NCBI GenBank assembly: GCA_018268785.1 | Contig: JAFDVY010000001.1 | Location: 62,001 to 126,000, forward strand | Reading direction: 5' to 3' | Origin: Acidobacteriota bacterium | GTDB lineage: Bacteria; Acidobacteriota; Terriglobia; Acidiferrales; UBA7541 | DNA: 64,000 nt | Shown: positions 24,865 to 33,587 of the stretch, piece by piece | Layout: each line of letters starts with the position of its first letter | Position numbering within the stretch: position 1 is the stretch's first letter | Position numbers and translations under genes: made by a program | Notes under the pieces: model-generated | What the model was told of the DNA's origin: nothing | Database searches by the model: none | What the model saw: only the letters and a program-made list of their open reading frames with translations

Positions 24865-26739
24865 ATGAGAATTTTTGGGCGGGTTGTTTTGATTGCGGCG
24901 ATGGTTGTAGGAATTCTTGCGCCCGGGCGAAGCGCGGCGCAGGAGAACAAGCGGCCGGACTTGGCTGAGCTTTTTGAGAAGCGCGAGGTCATGATTCCGG
25001 TACGGGATGGTGTAAAACTGCACACGGAGATTTACACGCCGAAGAATGCGAAAGAGCCGCTGCCGTTTTTGATGGACCGGACGCCGTATGGAGTTTCCGC
25101 GCCGAACAAAGGGATGAGCGGCGAGCTTTACCGCTACCAGAATCTTTGGGCGGATGGCTACATTTTTGTGTTTCAGGATATTCGGGGGCGGTATGGGTCC
25201 GAGGGAAAGTTTGAGATGTTGCACACCTCGCCGGATGCGGGCGATGCGAAAGGCGTGACGGAGAGCTCGGACACGTACGACACGATTGACTGGCTGATCA
25301 AAAATGTGGCGAACAACAACGGACGAGTGGGAATGGACGGGATTTCGTATCCGGGATATTTGGTGACGATGGGGATGGTGAATCCTCATCCAGCGCTGAA
25401 GGCAGTGAGCGAGCAAGCGTGCATGGGGGATACCTGGCTGGGCGACGATTTTTTTCACAATGGCGCGTTCCGGCTGAGCTATGGCTTTGAGTACACGGCG
25501 CTGCTGGAGACTTCGAACGAGAATTTCAGTTTTCCGTTCGACAGTTTCGATTTGTACGATTTCTATTTGCGGATGGGCGCGCTTTCGAACGCGAATGTGA
25601 AATATTTTCACGGAAAGATCCCTACCTGGAATGATTTCGTGCAGCACGCGAGCTACGACGAATTTTGGAAAAGGCATGCGGTAGCCGCAACACTGCACGA
25701 GGCAACGGTGCCGGATTTGAATGTGGCGGGGTGGTGGGATCAGGAAGACATGTTCGGGCCGCTGATGACGTATGCGCGGCTGGAGAAAAGCGACAAGAAG
25801 AATTTTAATTTTTTGGTGGCAGGGCCGTGGAATCACGGCGGGTGGTCGCGCGGGCCGGGAAAATCGCTGGGGCAGATTCCATTTCATAGCGACACGGGCG
25901 TTCATTTTCGGGAAAAAATTGAAGCGCCGTGGTTCGCGTACTGGCTGCATGACAAAGGAACGCTTCCGGTGAAGGAAGCGACGACGTTCCAAACGGGCAG
26001 CGATACCTGGACGTCGTATGATTCCTGGCCGCCGAAGGAAGCGCAGACGAAGAATCTGTATTTTCGCGAAGAGGGAAAGCTTTCGTTTGATGCTCCGACT
26101 GCCAGCGGCACAGATGCAGCGGATAGTTACGTGAGCGATCCGGCGCATCCGGTGCCCTATCGCGCGAGGCCTGTGGACATGACGTATCCGAGCGACCATC
26201 CGGGGAGCTGGTATACCTGGTTGGTGCAGGATCAGCGATTTGTGGACAACCGTCCGGACGTGCTGACGTGGAAGACGGACGTACTGACGGACGATGTGAC
26301 GGTGGCGGGAAATGTAGTTGGAAAATTGTTTGCTTCGACGACAGGAAGCGATGCGGACTGGGTTGTGAAGTTGATCGACGTGTATCCGGAGAAAGTGGAA
26401 GAGGATTGGAAATTGTCCGGATATGAATTGATGATCGCGGAAGAGATTTTCCGCGGGCGGTATCGCAATTCGTTTGAGAAGCCGGAAGCGATTGCACCGA
26501 ATCAAGTTACGCCGTTCACGGTGGATATGCACAGCTCGAATCACGTGTTCAAGAAGGGGCACCGAATTATGGTGCAGGTGCAGAGCACGTGGTTCCCGTT
26601 GTACGACCGGAATCCGCAGAAGTTTGTGCCAAATATCTTCGAAGCGAAGGACGCGGACTACCAGAAGGCGACACAGACGATCTACCGGTCGGCAAAATAT
26701 CCGTCAAGCGTGGCGGTGGATGTGTTGCCGGCGAAGTAA
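24865..26739 (+). CDS. Exported CocE/NonD-family serine hydrolase
   Basis: A 624-residue protein from ATG 24865 (GGGAGC upstream; the in-frame TTG at 24841 is less likely). The signal peptide covers residues 1-24. The Xaa-Pro dipeptidase S15/CocE alpha/beta fold is clear: MIPVRDGVKLHTEIYTP, GYIFVFQDIRGRYGSEG, Ser nucleophile in GMDGISYPGYL, acid in AGWWDQED and His in VAGPWNHGGW. The C-terminal jelly-roll runs from about 400 (TFQTGSDTW). Related enzymes cleave alpha-amino-acid esters, cocaine or glutaryl-cephalosporins. A peptide or ester substrate is likely here. Confidence 0.9.
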   Translation: MRIFGRVVLIAAMVVGILAPGRSAAQENKRPDLAELFEKREVMIPVRDGVKLHTEIYTPKNAKEPLPFLMDRTPYGVSAPNKGMSGELYRYQNLWADGYIFVFQDIRGRYGSEGKFEMLHTSPDAGDAKGVTESSDTYDTIDWLIKNVANNNGRVGMDGISYPGYLVTMGMVNPHPALKAVSEQACMGDTWLGDDFFHNGAFRLSYGFEYTALLETSNENFSFPFDSFDLYDFYLRMGALSNANVKYFHGKIPTWNDFVQHASYDEFWKRHAVAATLHEATVPDLNVAGWWDQEDMFGPLMTYARLEKSDKKNFNFLVAGPWNHGGWSRGPGKSLGQIPFHSDTGVHFREKIEAPWFAYWLHDKGTLPVKEATTFQTGSDTWTSYDSWPPKEAQTKNLYFREEGKLSFDAPTASGTDAADSYVSDPAHPVPYRARPVDMTYPSDHPGSWYTWLVQDQRFVDNRPDVLTWKTDVLTDDVTVAGNVVGKLFASTTGSDADWVVKLIDVYPEKVEEDWKLSGYELMIAEEIFRGRYRNSFEKPEAIAPNQVTPFTVDMHSSNHVFKKGHRIMVQVQSTWFPLYDRNPQKFVPNIFEAKDADYQKATQTIYRSAKYPSSVAVDVLPAK

Positions 26740-26753
26740 GACAAAACCGCAAA

Positions 26754-27680
26754 TTATTTTTTGCGGAGGTAGATGAAGTCGTATTCGACGTTCCAGGTCT
26801 TGCCGCCGTCCGTTGATCCACGGCTGAATTGGCGAACTTTGCCGGGTCCCATGGGAATGAACTGGAGATGGCGTTTCAGTTTAGGGCCGGTTGGTTGCGG
26901 CATTTCATCGGTCCAATAGTCCAGGACGCCGTCTTTGCTCAGTTCGCCGTAAAAAAAGATGTTTCCTCCGGCGTTGTCCACCCAAAACTGCTCCCAGCGT
27001 TTTAGGGCGGAATTGTAGATGTTGTAGCTCTTGCCGGAATAGGGATTGCCGCTGCTTTGCCAATTTTCGAGGATGACGCAATCGCCGAGGGTTTTTTCAA
27101 TGCGGCTCTGACCGGCAGGAATTCCGCCCTGCGTCGTTTCGACGTTCCATTCCCCGACCCAAAAATCGAACTGTCGGTTTTCGGGTGTGTAGGCGCATGG
27201 AGTGAGGTTGCGATTGGTTTGTTCGAGGAGTTTTGCAAATCGCGGGTCAGAACGCAGCGAAGCGAGATACGGATCGGAAGCAAGCTGATCCGGCTTGTTG
27301 TAACCGGCCTTTACGGCCTTGTCGAGGTGTTCAAACGCTTGTTCGTTTTGGTTTCTTTGCGCGTACACAGCGGCCAGCGAATACTCCGCATAGAGCGGAG
27401 GAGCGCCTGCAGCGAGGGCTTTGTTGTAGACGTCAATGGCGCGATCGAGCTGGCCGAGTTCTTGGAGAGAGGCGCCGAGGCGAAACCAGGCGCGAGGAAC
27501 TTCCGGATGAGCCTGTGTGAGTTTTTCGTAGAGCGTGGCGGATTTGGCCCAGTCTTTTGTGTCGTAGGCGACGCTCGCCTCCGCAGAAAGGTCATTCGAA
27601 GGCTGCTGCGCTCCGGCAACAGAGACAAGAATTAACAAGAACGCGAAAAAACACGCCAATTTGGCGATGAGTTTGTTCAT
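26754..27680 (-). CDS. Exported TPR protein with C-terminal DUF1579-like domain
   Basis: A 308-residue protein with a signal peptide (residues 1-24) and three to four TPR units (VAYDTKDWAKSATLYEKLTQ, PRAWFRLGASLQELGQLD, AEYSLAAVYAQRNQNEQAFE). After residue 165 a lipocalin-like region begins (RQFDFWVGEWNVET, ILENWQSSGNPYSGKSYNI, RWEQFWVDNAGGNIFFYG), as in DUF1579-type proteins. A ligand-binding role is possible, but there is no enzyme motif. It is convergent with the CocE gene, 14 bases apart. Confidence 0.8.
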   Translation of the reverse strand: MNKLIAKLACFFAFLLILVSVAGAQQPSNDLSAEASVAYDTKDWAKSATLYEKLTQAHPEVPRAWFRLGASLQELGQLDRAIDVYNKALAAGAPPLYAEYSLAAVYAQRNQNEQAFEHLDKAVKAGYNKPDQLASDPYLASLRSDPRFAKLLEQTNRNLTPCAYTPENRQFDFWVGEWNVETTQGGIPAGQSRIEKTLGDCVILENWQSSGNPYSGKSYNIYNSALKRWEQFWVDNAGGNIFFYGELSKDGVLDYWTDEMPQPTGPKLKRHLQFIPMGPGKVRQFSRGSTDGGKTWNVEYDFIYLRKK

Positions 27681-27757
27681 GGGGAAACTCCGCTCGAGGA
27701 TTTTGCTGCACTTGAGGGCTTAGACGGGAATCGCGGAAAAATGCTCGCAAAAGATTT

Positions 27758-27785
27758 CGGGGAAAGCTCGTGAGAGCTTTCCCCG
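27758..27785 (-). terminator. Terminator-like perfect hairpin after the TonB receptor gene
   Basis: CGGGGAAAGCTC and GAGCTTTCCCCG form a perfect 12-bp stem with a 4-base loop, 34 bases after the receptor stop. On the minus strand it is followed by AAATCTTTT, a weak U tract. Confidence 0.75.
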
Positions 27786-27819
27786 ATGTTGTTTCTGGAC
27801 TAACCGAAAGAAGCGCGAC

Positions 27820-30800
27820 TTAGAAGATGAGCTTCAAGCCAAGTTCCATGTTGCGGCTGCCACCATCGAAGTCGAACTTGTTCAAGAACGCCGGGCCGGA
27901 GTTGACGAAGATATAGCCGGCGTTCAATGGATTGGTGTTGTTGTTCTGATCGATCGAGCCGTTGTTAGTTGGCAAGCCGATACTGAAATTGCGATGGTTG
28001 AAAGTGTTGTAAGTCGAAGCGCGGAATTGCAGTGAGAAGCGCTCCGTGAGCTTCGTCGTTTTGAAGAAGCTCATATTCCAGATATTGATCCCTGGAGTGC
28101 TGATCGTGTTGCGGCCGACGTTGGCACTTGTGCCGACTTCGGCCTGGACAAAGCGAGCAGTGGGATCGATGGCGACGTAGCCGACGACGTTAGCGCCATC
28201 TTCTGCGCCGCACATCCAGGGATGGCCCTTCTTGTTTGGATCTCTTCCGACGACCGTGGTCGCGCCGCCGGGATTTGCGTTGCAAACAGCGTTCACCGCA
28301 GTGCCCGTTCGGCCGACGCCGGCGGCATTGAAGATCGTGCGGTCTCCCGCGCCGTCCCCGTTTGCGTTGGCATCGGAGCCAGAAAGCGCAGTTACGGGCT
28401 GGCCGCTTTCCAGAAGGTAGGTGCCGTTCACTTCCCATCCATGTGCGACGGCTTTGACGAAACCGTTGCTGGTGCTGATGTTCGGGAAGTCGTAGACCCA
28501 GCTCATGGCGAACTTGTGGCTATTGTTGAGAGCAGATAGCCCCTTTTCCGCCGCGAAATCGAAGCCGTCCTGCGAGCGGCGCGGATTCACGCGGCTGCTG
28601 AAGAGTTCGTTCGTAGAGTTGTCAATGTTCTTTGAGAACGTGTAGTTCGTCCGGAAATACAGCCCCTTGGTGAAGCGATGCTGGAAGTCCACCGAAACAC
28701 CATGGTAAGTGTTCCAACCGATCGGCGGGAATGTAGTGACGTTTCCGAAGAAACCATCTCCGGACAGAGGCTGTGGATTGAAGTTAAAGAAGTCCAAGAG
28801 AGTGCTCGCGGGTGCAACAACCGTTGCGGGCACCGCTGAGGCTGTCAAGTAGGTTGGAAGCGCCTTGAGCGGGCCGCCGGCCACGTTTGGATCAAAGGCG
28901 GACTGCGAATTCAGCCGCTGCTGAACAGGCAATTCAAGCCCGCGAGTGCCAACGTAGCGGATCTCGATGCTGGAATTGCGGAAGAGTTCATGCTGGATTC
29001 CAAGGGACCAGGTCATGACCTTGGGAGAGACGTGGTCTGGAATCAAGCTGGAGGTTGCTGCGCGTGCTTCAGCCTGAGTTGCCGGCGGAACATTGTCCTG
29101 GAGCAAACCTCCGCCTGCAAGAAAGCCAGTACCGGTGGCGCACCAGGCTGGTGGAGTGGCTGAAGCGCAAGTAACGGAGGGTTTTTGCTCCGTTTGCAAC
29201 TGCGGAGGCAAGCTGTTGACTGCGAAATTGTTGGGCACAACGTCGTAGGCGATCTGGAAGCCGCCGCGAATGGCCCATTTGCCGTTGCCCCATGGATCGT
29301 ACGCGAAACCGACGTGAGGGCCGATGTTGTTCTTATCGGAGTGCGGCTTGCGGAAGATGAGGCCGAGAGCCGGATCGTTGGAAATGGCGTTCAAAGCCTG
29401 ATCGCCTTCCGCGCGCGGCACGCCGTTATATTCGTAGCGCAAGCCGAGGTTGAGCGTGAGGCGAGGAGTAATCTTCCAATCGTCCTGGACAAACCAGTAG
29501 ATGGAATTGTAGTTGTCCGCGACCGTGCCGGAACCTGCGCCGCGCAGAGCTCCGTTCAATCCGTTGGGAACGAGGTCGTTGATGAAACTGCTGAGATCCT
29601 TGTAATCCCACTCGCCGCGAGCTCTCGGCAGGTTATTTGTGGGAGCGATGTACTTGCGGCCTTCCGCACCGAACTTAAAGGTATGTTTGCCGCGAATGGT
29701 CGTCAGGGCGTCAGAAAGTTGATAGATGTTCTGCGTGTAACCCTGAGGAGCCAGGCTGAAGGGACCAACGTTGCTGCCGAATTCGTCGATTTCGACGTTG
29801 GGGAAGTTGGAAAAATTCGCAGGAACGGTATCGTTTGGTCCATTCAAACGGGAGTAGGAAGCGCGGAAATCATTGATCCAGCGCGGGCTGATGCTCCAGG
29901 CGTCGGTGAAGAGGATCTTGCGGGCATCGTCGGTTTGCGCGCCGGTGAATTGCGCTTGAGGCTGAATGGGATTGACCTGCGGCAGGCGCAGACGATCGTA
30001 GAGGAATCGACCGCGAAGCTGGTGTTTACCCAGGTTTGCGTCGGCGTTAACGGTGAAGTCGTGCTGATTTGAGAAAGAGGGAGCGACGGAGTTGAAGGTG
30101 CCGACTTCGATCGCTTGTCCATTGACGCAAGCAAAGGAAGGCTTAGTGTCCCCAGAACCAGAATTGCAGTGAGCAGCTCCGTTGGAAGTGGGAGCCAGAG
30201 GGAATTGAGTCAAAATAGCGGAGACTGCAGAATTTGGATTCAAAGCCTGCAATTGCGCGAGTCCCGCCGCGGTGGGCATCACTACAGTAGCGCCCGCCGA
30301 TGCGAGGCCTTGGTTTTGAAATTCATACGCGCCGTAGATGAAAATCTTGTCGCGCTTTATGGGACCGCCGAGGCTCGCGCCAAAGCGGTTGTAGTCAAAG
30401 CGATTCTTGATGTCAGGCTGTCCCTTGTTGCCCTGCTTTTCCTGGTTGGTTGCGGCGTCCAAGTCGCGGTTGCGATTGAATTCCCACGCGGCGCCGTGCC
30501 AATTGTTGGTGCCTGATTTTGTGATGATGTTGAAAATACCGCCGGCTGAGTGTCCGTACTCGGCGCTGAACTGGTTGGTGAGCAGCGAGAATTCCGCAAT
30601 GGACTCCTGAATGACGGGCTGCACTGGGCCGTTTACGTCAATGCGGTTGTCGTCGACGCCGTCAATATTGAAACCATTGAAACGAGGACGATTGCCGCCG
30701 ATGGAACCGCCAGAACCGAGAACGCCCCCCTGCTGAGTGGTGGTGCCAGGAACGAAAACCGCAAATTCCTTTACGTCACCGCCAAGAGTGTTTAAAGGAA

Positions 30801-31245
30801 GTTCGTTCACGACGCGACCGGCAAAACTCGTGGTGATTTCGGAGGATTGCGTTTGAACGAGATCTGCACCCGCTTCGACTTCAACAACGGCCGAGACGGA
30901 GCCGAGCTCAAGAACCACCGTCGCCTCAGTTACCTTATTGGAGGAGACGATGATTCCCTTTTGAACTGCTTTCTTGAAGCCGTTTTTCTCGACGGCGATC
31001 GTGTAATTCCCCACAAGCATGTTTGGAAAAACATATGTTCCCGCGCTGGAAGTGCTTGTTTCCTTTGCCACACCGCTGTCTTCGTTCGTGACAGTGACTT
31101 TGGCATCTTCAATGCTGGCCTGGCTACCGTCCATGACAGTCACGCGAAGCGTGCCATCGAGGCTCTGAGCCGAGGCCGTGCTGACGAAAACCATCGCAAA
31201 CAAAGCAAAGGCAGTCATAAGCAGAAAAGAAATCGATCTACGCAT
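27820..31245 (-). CDS. Oar-type TonB-dependent receptor with carboxypeptidase-regulatory domain
   Basis: A 1,141-residue outer-membrane receptor starting at ATG 31245 behind AGGAGGG; 26 in-frame codons upstream are not protein-like. The signal peptide is MRRSISFLLMTAFALFAMVF and following. The CarboxypepD_reg domain spans residues about 28-110 (TLRVTVMDGSQASIEDAKVTV) and the plug about 115-230 (GFNIDGVDDNRIDVNGP). The barrel follows and ends in LGLKLIF, a typical aromatic C-terminus. Such receptors, expanded in Acidobacteriota, import large substrates such as glycans or siderophores. The divergent neighbour is a ToxR-like regulator, which may control it. Confidence 0.92.
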   Translation of the reverse strand: MRRSISFLLMTAFALFAMVFVSTASAQSLDGTLRVTVMDGSQASIEDAKVTVTNEDSGVAKETSTSSAGTYVFPNMLVGNYTIAVEKNGFKKAVQKGIIVSSNKVTEATVVLELGSVSAVVEVEAGADLVQTQSSEITTSFAGRVVNELPLNTLGGDVKEFAVFVPGTTTQQGGVLGSGGSIGGNRPRFNGFNIDGVDDNRIDVNGPVQPVIQESIAEFSLLTNQFSAEYGHSAGGIFNIITKSGTNNWHGAAWEFNRNRDLDAATNQEKQGNKGQPDIKNRFDYNRFGASLGGPIKRDKIFIYGAYEFQNQGLASAGATVVMPTAAGLAQLQALNPNSAVSAILTQFPLAPTSNGAAHCNSGSGDTKPSFACVNGQAIEVGTFNSVAPSFSNQHDFTVNADANLGKHQLRGRFLYDRLRLPQVNPIQPQAQFTGAQTDDARKILFTDAWSISPRWINDFRASYSRLNGPNDTVPANFSNFPNVEIDEFGSNVGPFSLAPQGYTQNIYQLSDALTTIRGKHTFKFGAEGRKYIAPTNNLPRARGEWDYKDLSSFINDLVPNGLNGALRGAGSGTVADNYNSIYWFVQDDWKITPRLTLNLGLRYEYNGVPRAEGDQALNAISNDPALGLIFRKPHSDKNNIGPHVGFAYDPWGNGKWAIRGGFQIAYDVVPNNFAVNSLPPQLQTEQKPSVTCASATPPAWCATGTGFLAGGGLLQDNVPPATQAEARAATSSLIPDHVSPKVMTWSLGIQHELFRNSSIEIRYVGTRGLELPVQQRLNSQSAFDPNVAGGPLKALPTYLTASAVPATVVAPASTLLDFFNFNPQPLSGDGFFGNVTTFPPIGWNTYHGVSVDFQHRFTKGLYFRTNYTFSKNIDNSTNELFSSRVNPRRSQDGFDFAAEKGLSALNNSHKFAMSWVYDFPNISTSNGFVKAVAHGWEVNGTYLLESGQPVTALSGSDANANGDGAGDRTIFNAAGVGRTGTAVNAVCNANPGGATTVVGRDPNKKGHPWMCGAEDGANVVGYVAIDPTARFVQAEVGTSANVGRNTISTPGINIWNMSFFKTTKLTERFSLQFRASTYNTFNHRNFSIGLPTNNGSIDQNNNTNPLNAGYIFVNSGPAFLNKFDFDGGSRNMELGLKLIF

Positions 31246-31673
31246 ATTGCTTACCCTCCTTGACTGATTCCCCCTGTACGGAAATGCGCGACTGAGGACC
31301 TTGAGCTGATGCCAAACGGGCATAGGCGCAGCCGTACAAATTGGTTACGGAAGGGATGGCAGATGAGAGGCCAGTAGGGACAATTTGTCCCTCAAATTCG
31401 CGTTTCGTGAATCTAAGCAAGCAAACCATTCAGAGAACAGACAATGAAGCGGGGTGATATTTATAAATTTATGGAAATCGAACGTTTGGTGAGATTAAAT
31501 TTAGAGCAACCGGTGGCGAGCAACCTGGTGTTTCTACGGTTTTTCAGACCTTCTCCAAACTTTTGTAAGTACAAATATTTTCTTCTATATACAGGAACAA
31601 ACAGGAAGAGATTTTCGTAAGAAAAGCTAAACACTTAGCGGAATGATACGTCTATTCCGATAGGGTGTAGTGA
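31246..31673. promoter_or_regulatory. Divergent regulatory spacer of the TonB receptor and ToxR-like gene
   Basis: The 428 bases are markedly more AT-rich than the surroundings (TTTATAAATTTATGG, TAAATTTAGAG, AAATATTTTC) and hold no gene. GGGACAATTTGTCCC (31377-31391) is a perfect 15-base inverted repeat 132 bases upstream of the receptor start, a plausible operator. No clear -35/-10 pair was chosen. Confidence 0.55.
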
Positions 31674-32270
31674 ATGACCTCGAATCTCTTACCGGTTGCG
31701 GGCCCTTTGATGGAATCAAGTACAAACGCAGAGCTTGTGCAGAGTAATCGATATATTCGATTCGGTTCATTCCACGTTGATCAGCAGCGGCAACAGGTAT
31801 TTCGCAACGGAAGCCGTTTGAAGCTACAGGGCAAGGTATATCAAGTCCTTCTGACTTTGATCGCAAAGCACGGGCAAGTGGTAACCCGAGAGGAATTGAA
31901 ACAGGCGCTTTGGCCGTCGGATACGCATGTTAATTTTGACGCGAATGTAAACACAACGGTGAATAAGCTGCGGCAGATTCTGGGAGATTCGACCGACAGG
32001 CCTGTTTACATCGAAACAATTCCGCGCAAAGGATACAGTTTTATGCCGGAGCCGGAATTTGCGACAGAGCCATTTGTGGCGACGATTTATGTTGAGCCGG
32101 TGAATGTAACCGACATGAACAGCGCGGCTGCCGAAACGAAACAGCCCGAAGAGAATTCGGACCGGTGGATGACGCTGGGGATAATTGCGTTGATTCTTGC
32201 GGGGGTTTTGCTGGGAGCGGGGGTGGCCACGCTCTGGATTTCCCACACTGCATCGCTGATCCGCCACTGA
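31674..32270 (+). CDS. ToxR/CadC-like membrane-anchored winged-helix regulator
   Basis: A 198-residue protein. Residues 25-122 form an OmpR/PhoB-type winged helix (IRFGSFHVDQQRQQVFRNG, KVYQVLLTLIAKHGQVVTRE, LRQILGDSTDRPVYIETIPR, KGYSFM). A single membrane segment follows at about 166-188 (LGIIALILAGVLLGAGVATL), and only a short tail lies outside. There is no receiver domain. The architecture matches CadC/ToxR one-component regulators but lacks a large sensor domain, so a partner may provide sensing. It is divergent from the TonB receptor. Confidence 0.87.
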   Translation: MTSNLLPVAGPLMESSTNAELVQSNRYIRFGSFHVDQQRQQVFRNGSRLKLQGKVYQVLLTLIAKHGQVVTREELKQALWPSDTHVNFDANVNTTVNKLRQILGDSTDRPVYIETIPRKGYSFMPEPEFATEPFVATIYVEPVNVTDMNSAAAETKQPEENSDRWMTLGIIALILAGVLLGAGVATLWISHTASLIRH

Positions 32271-32459
32271 TCCTTCGGTTGCGGGCCGGTCTTTATTCTT
32301 GCAAGAGAGATTCCCGACGAGCGGCCGGCTCCAGGAACAAGCCGGCGACTTGTTTTCCTCCACACGAAAGAACGAAAGCGATTTGCCCTGGACCAAACGG
32401 CGCAGACTCGAATGAGTTTCCGGTCCGTGTCTCCGAAATTTCTCTGATAGAGTGAGGGC

Positions 32460-33227
32460 ATGCTTACAGCCATTACGCGCGCGGTCAGTCCGGCGCTTGC
32501 TGCATGTGAATTGAGTTTTATCGAGCGCGTTCCGATCGATATGGAGAAGGCTCGCAAGCAGCATCAGGCGTACGAAAAGGCCCTCGCCGCACTAGGAGCG
32601 AAGGTGATTTCGCTTCCGGCAGAGACCGAGCTTCCCGATTCGATGTTTGTGGAGGACCCGGCGGTTGTGCTGAGTGAGCTGGCCGTGGTATTTCCGCTGG
32701 GGACGGCGACGCGGCGACGCGAATCGGAATCGCTGGCAACAGCAATTGCGCCGTTTCGAAAGATCGAGTACGTGAAGCTTCCCGGGACCGTGGAAGGCGG
32801 GGACATTCTACGAATCGGCAAGAAGCTGTTTGTGGGATTAACAGCTCGGACGAATGAATGCGGAATCGAACAACTGCGGAAAATCGTCACGCCGTACGGT
32901 TATGAAGCGATTGGTGTTCCGGTGAGTGGATGCCTACATTTGAAATCTGCAGTGACGCATTTGGGAAACAACACGCTTTTGGCAAATCGTAGTTGGTTCG
33001 ACACGACTCCATTTGCGGGACACGAGTGGATTGACGTCGATCCCGGCGAACCGCACGCTGGGAATGCGCTGGCGCTGAGCGGTTCCGTGATTTTTCCAGC
33101 TTCGTTTCCGAAGACGCGAGCGCGAATTGAGGCGAAAGGATATCGAGTGGTGTCGCTGGATATTGCGGAGCTGCAAAAAGCAGAATCTGGGCTTACCTGT
33201 TCCAGCCTGATCTTCGATGCTGGATAA
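32460..33227 (+). CDS. Dimethylarginine dimethylaminohydrolase
   Basis: A 255-residue member of the guanidino-group-modifying superfamily, cytoplasmic. The active site is recognisable: DSMFVEDPAVVL near residue 62 (Glu-Asp), VEGGDILRIG, CLHLKSAVTHLG (His near 160) and TCSSLIFDAG at the C-terminus (nucleophile Cys near 249). DDAH hydrolyses N-omega-methylated arginines to citrulline and methylamines. This sequence fits DDAH better than arginine deiminase, which is much longer. It ends 80 bases before the promoter of the aspartate-kinase operon. No functional link is evident. Confidence 0.9.
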   Translation: MLTAITRAVSPALAACELSFIERVPIDMEKARKQHQAYEKALAALGAKVISLPAETELPDSMFVEDPAVVLSELAVVFPLGTATRRRESESLATAIAPFRKIEYVKLPGTVEGGDILRIGKKLFVGLTARTNECGIEQLRKIVTPYGYEAIGVPVSGCLHLKSAVTHLGNNTLLANRSWFDTTPFAGHEWIDVDPGEPHAGNALALSGSVIFPASFPKTRARIEAKGYRVVSLDIAELQKAESGLTCSSLIFDAG

Positions 33228-33307
33228 GAACTATGGCGGCTCCAGTGCCTGGAGCGGCCGCGTCGGGCCACAGTGTAAGCCAGGCATCGCCCGTACCAAA
33301 TTTTCTT

Positions 33308-33335
33308 TTGACAATGTTCGCGCGTGTGATAGTTT
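33308..33335 (+). promoter_or_regulatory. Sigma70-type promoter of the leader-lysC-asd operon
   Basis: TTGACA at 33308-33313 is a perfect -35. After a 16-base spacer TAGTTT at 33330-33335 could be the -10, preceded by TG (extended -10). The start point would be about 33342, only three bases before the first in-frame ATG of the leader ORF and about 48 bases before the second. Confidence 0.55.
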
Positions 33336-33344
33336 TGGATAGGC

Positions 33345-33461
33345 ATGTTGTCTCTCGCCAACTCGAAGCGCGGCGCGTCGTCCATATCCATGGCGACGAC
33401 CACTATTATTACGACTACGATTACGACTACCGGCGCTTCCGGCGAGGGGAGAAACAGCTAA
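33345..33461 (+). CDS. Threonine/isoleucine-rich leader peptide (thrL-like)
   Basis: A short ORF of 38 codons from ATG 33345, or 23 from the internal ATG 33390, ending at TAA 33459-33461. From 33390 it reads MATTTIITTTITTT then GASGEGRNS: nine Thr and three Ile codons in the twelve codons 33396-33431. E. coli ThrL has the same kind of run before thrA. The ORF is followed by a terminator hairpin and then aspartate kinase and asd. Stalling at Thr or Ile codons would leave GGCGAGGGG (33441-33449) free to pair with the left arm of the terminator. The 33345 ATG may be nearly leaderless, and neither start has a strong ribosome site. Confidence 0.85.
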   Translation: MLSLANSKRGASSISMATTTIITTTITTTGASGEGRNS

Positions 33462-33481
33462 GCAAACTAGCCAAAGTTTCC

Positions 33482-33524
33482 AAACCCACCGCCAGAAGCA
33501 AACCGGCGGTGGGTTTCTTCTTTT
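33482..33524 (+). terminator. Attenuator terminator upstream of aspartate kinase
   Basis: AAACCCACCGCC (33482-33493) pairs perfectly over 12 bp with GGCGGTGGGTTT (33505-33516), with an 11-base loop, followed by CTTCTTTT. It begins 21 bases after the leader stop codon and ends 63 bases before the aspartate kinase start. The segment GGCGAGGGG inside the leader can pair with CCCACCGCC at seven of nine positions and would form the competing antiterminator. Confidence 0.88.
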
Positions 33525-33587
33525 ACCCCCTCCGGAAAAATGAAAGCGGTGCTCCCTGGAAACCACAAACCATAAGGAGCAGTCGTG

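Noticed and set aside
24718-26562. 614-codon minus-strand ORF opposite the CocE hydrolase gene
   Set aside because: Its protein is Arg/His/Pro-rich without domain signals, and the plus strand encodes a clear hydrolase with catalytic residues. It is an antisense shadow of high-GC third positions.
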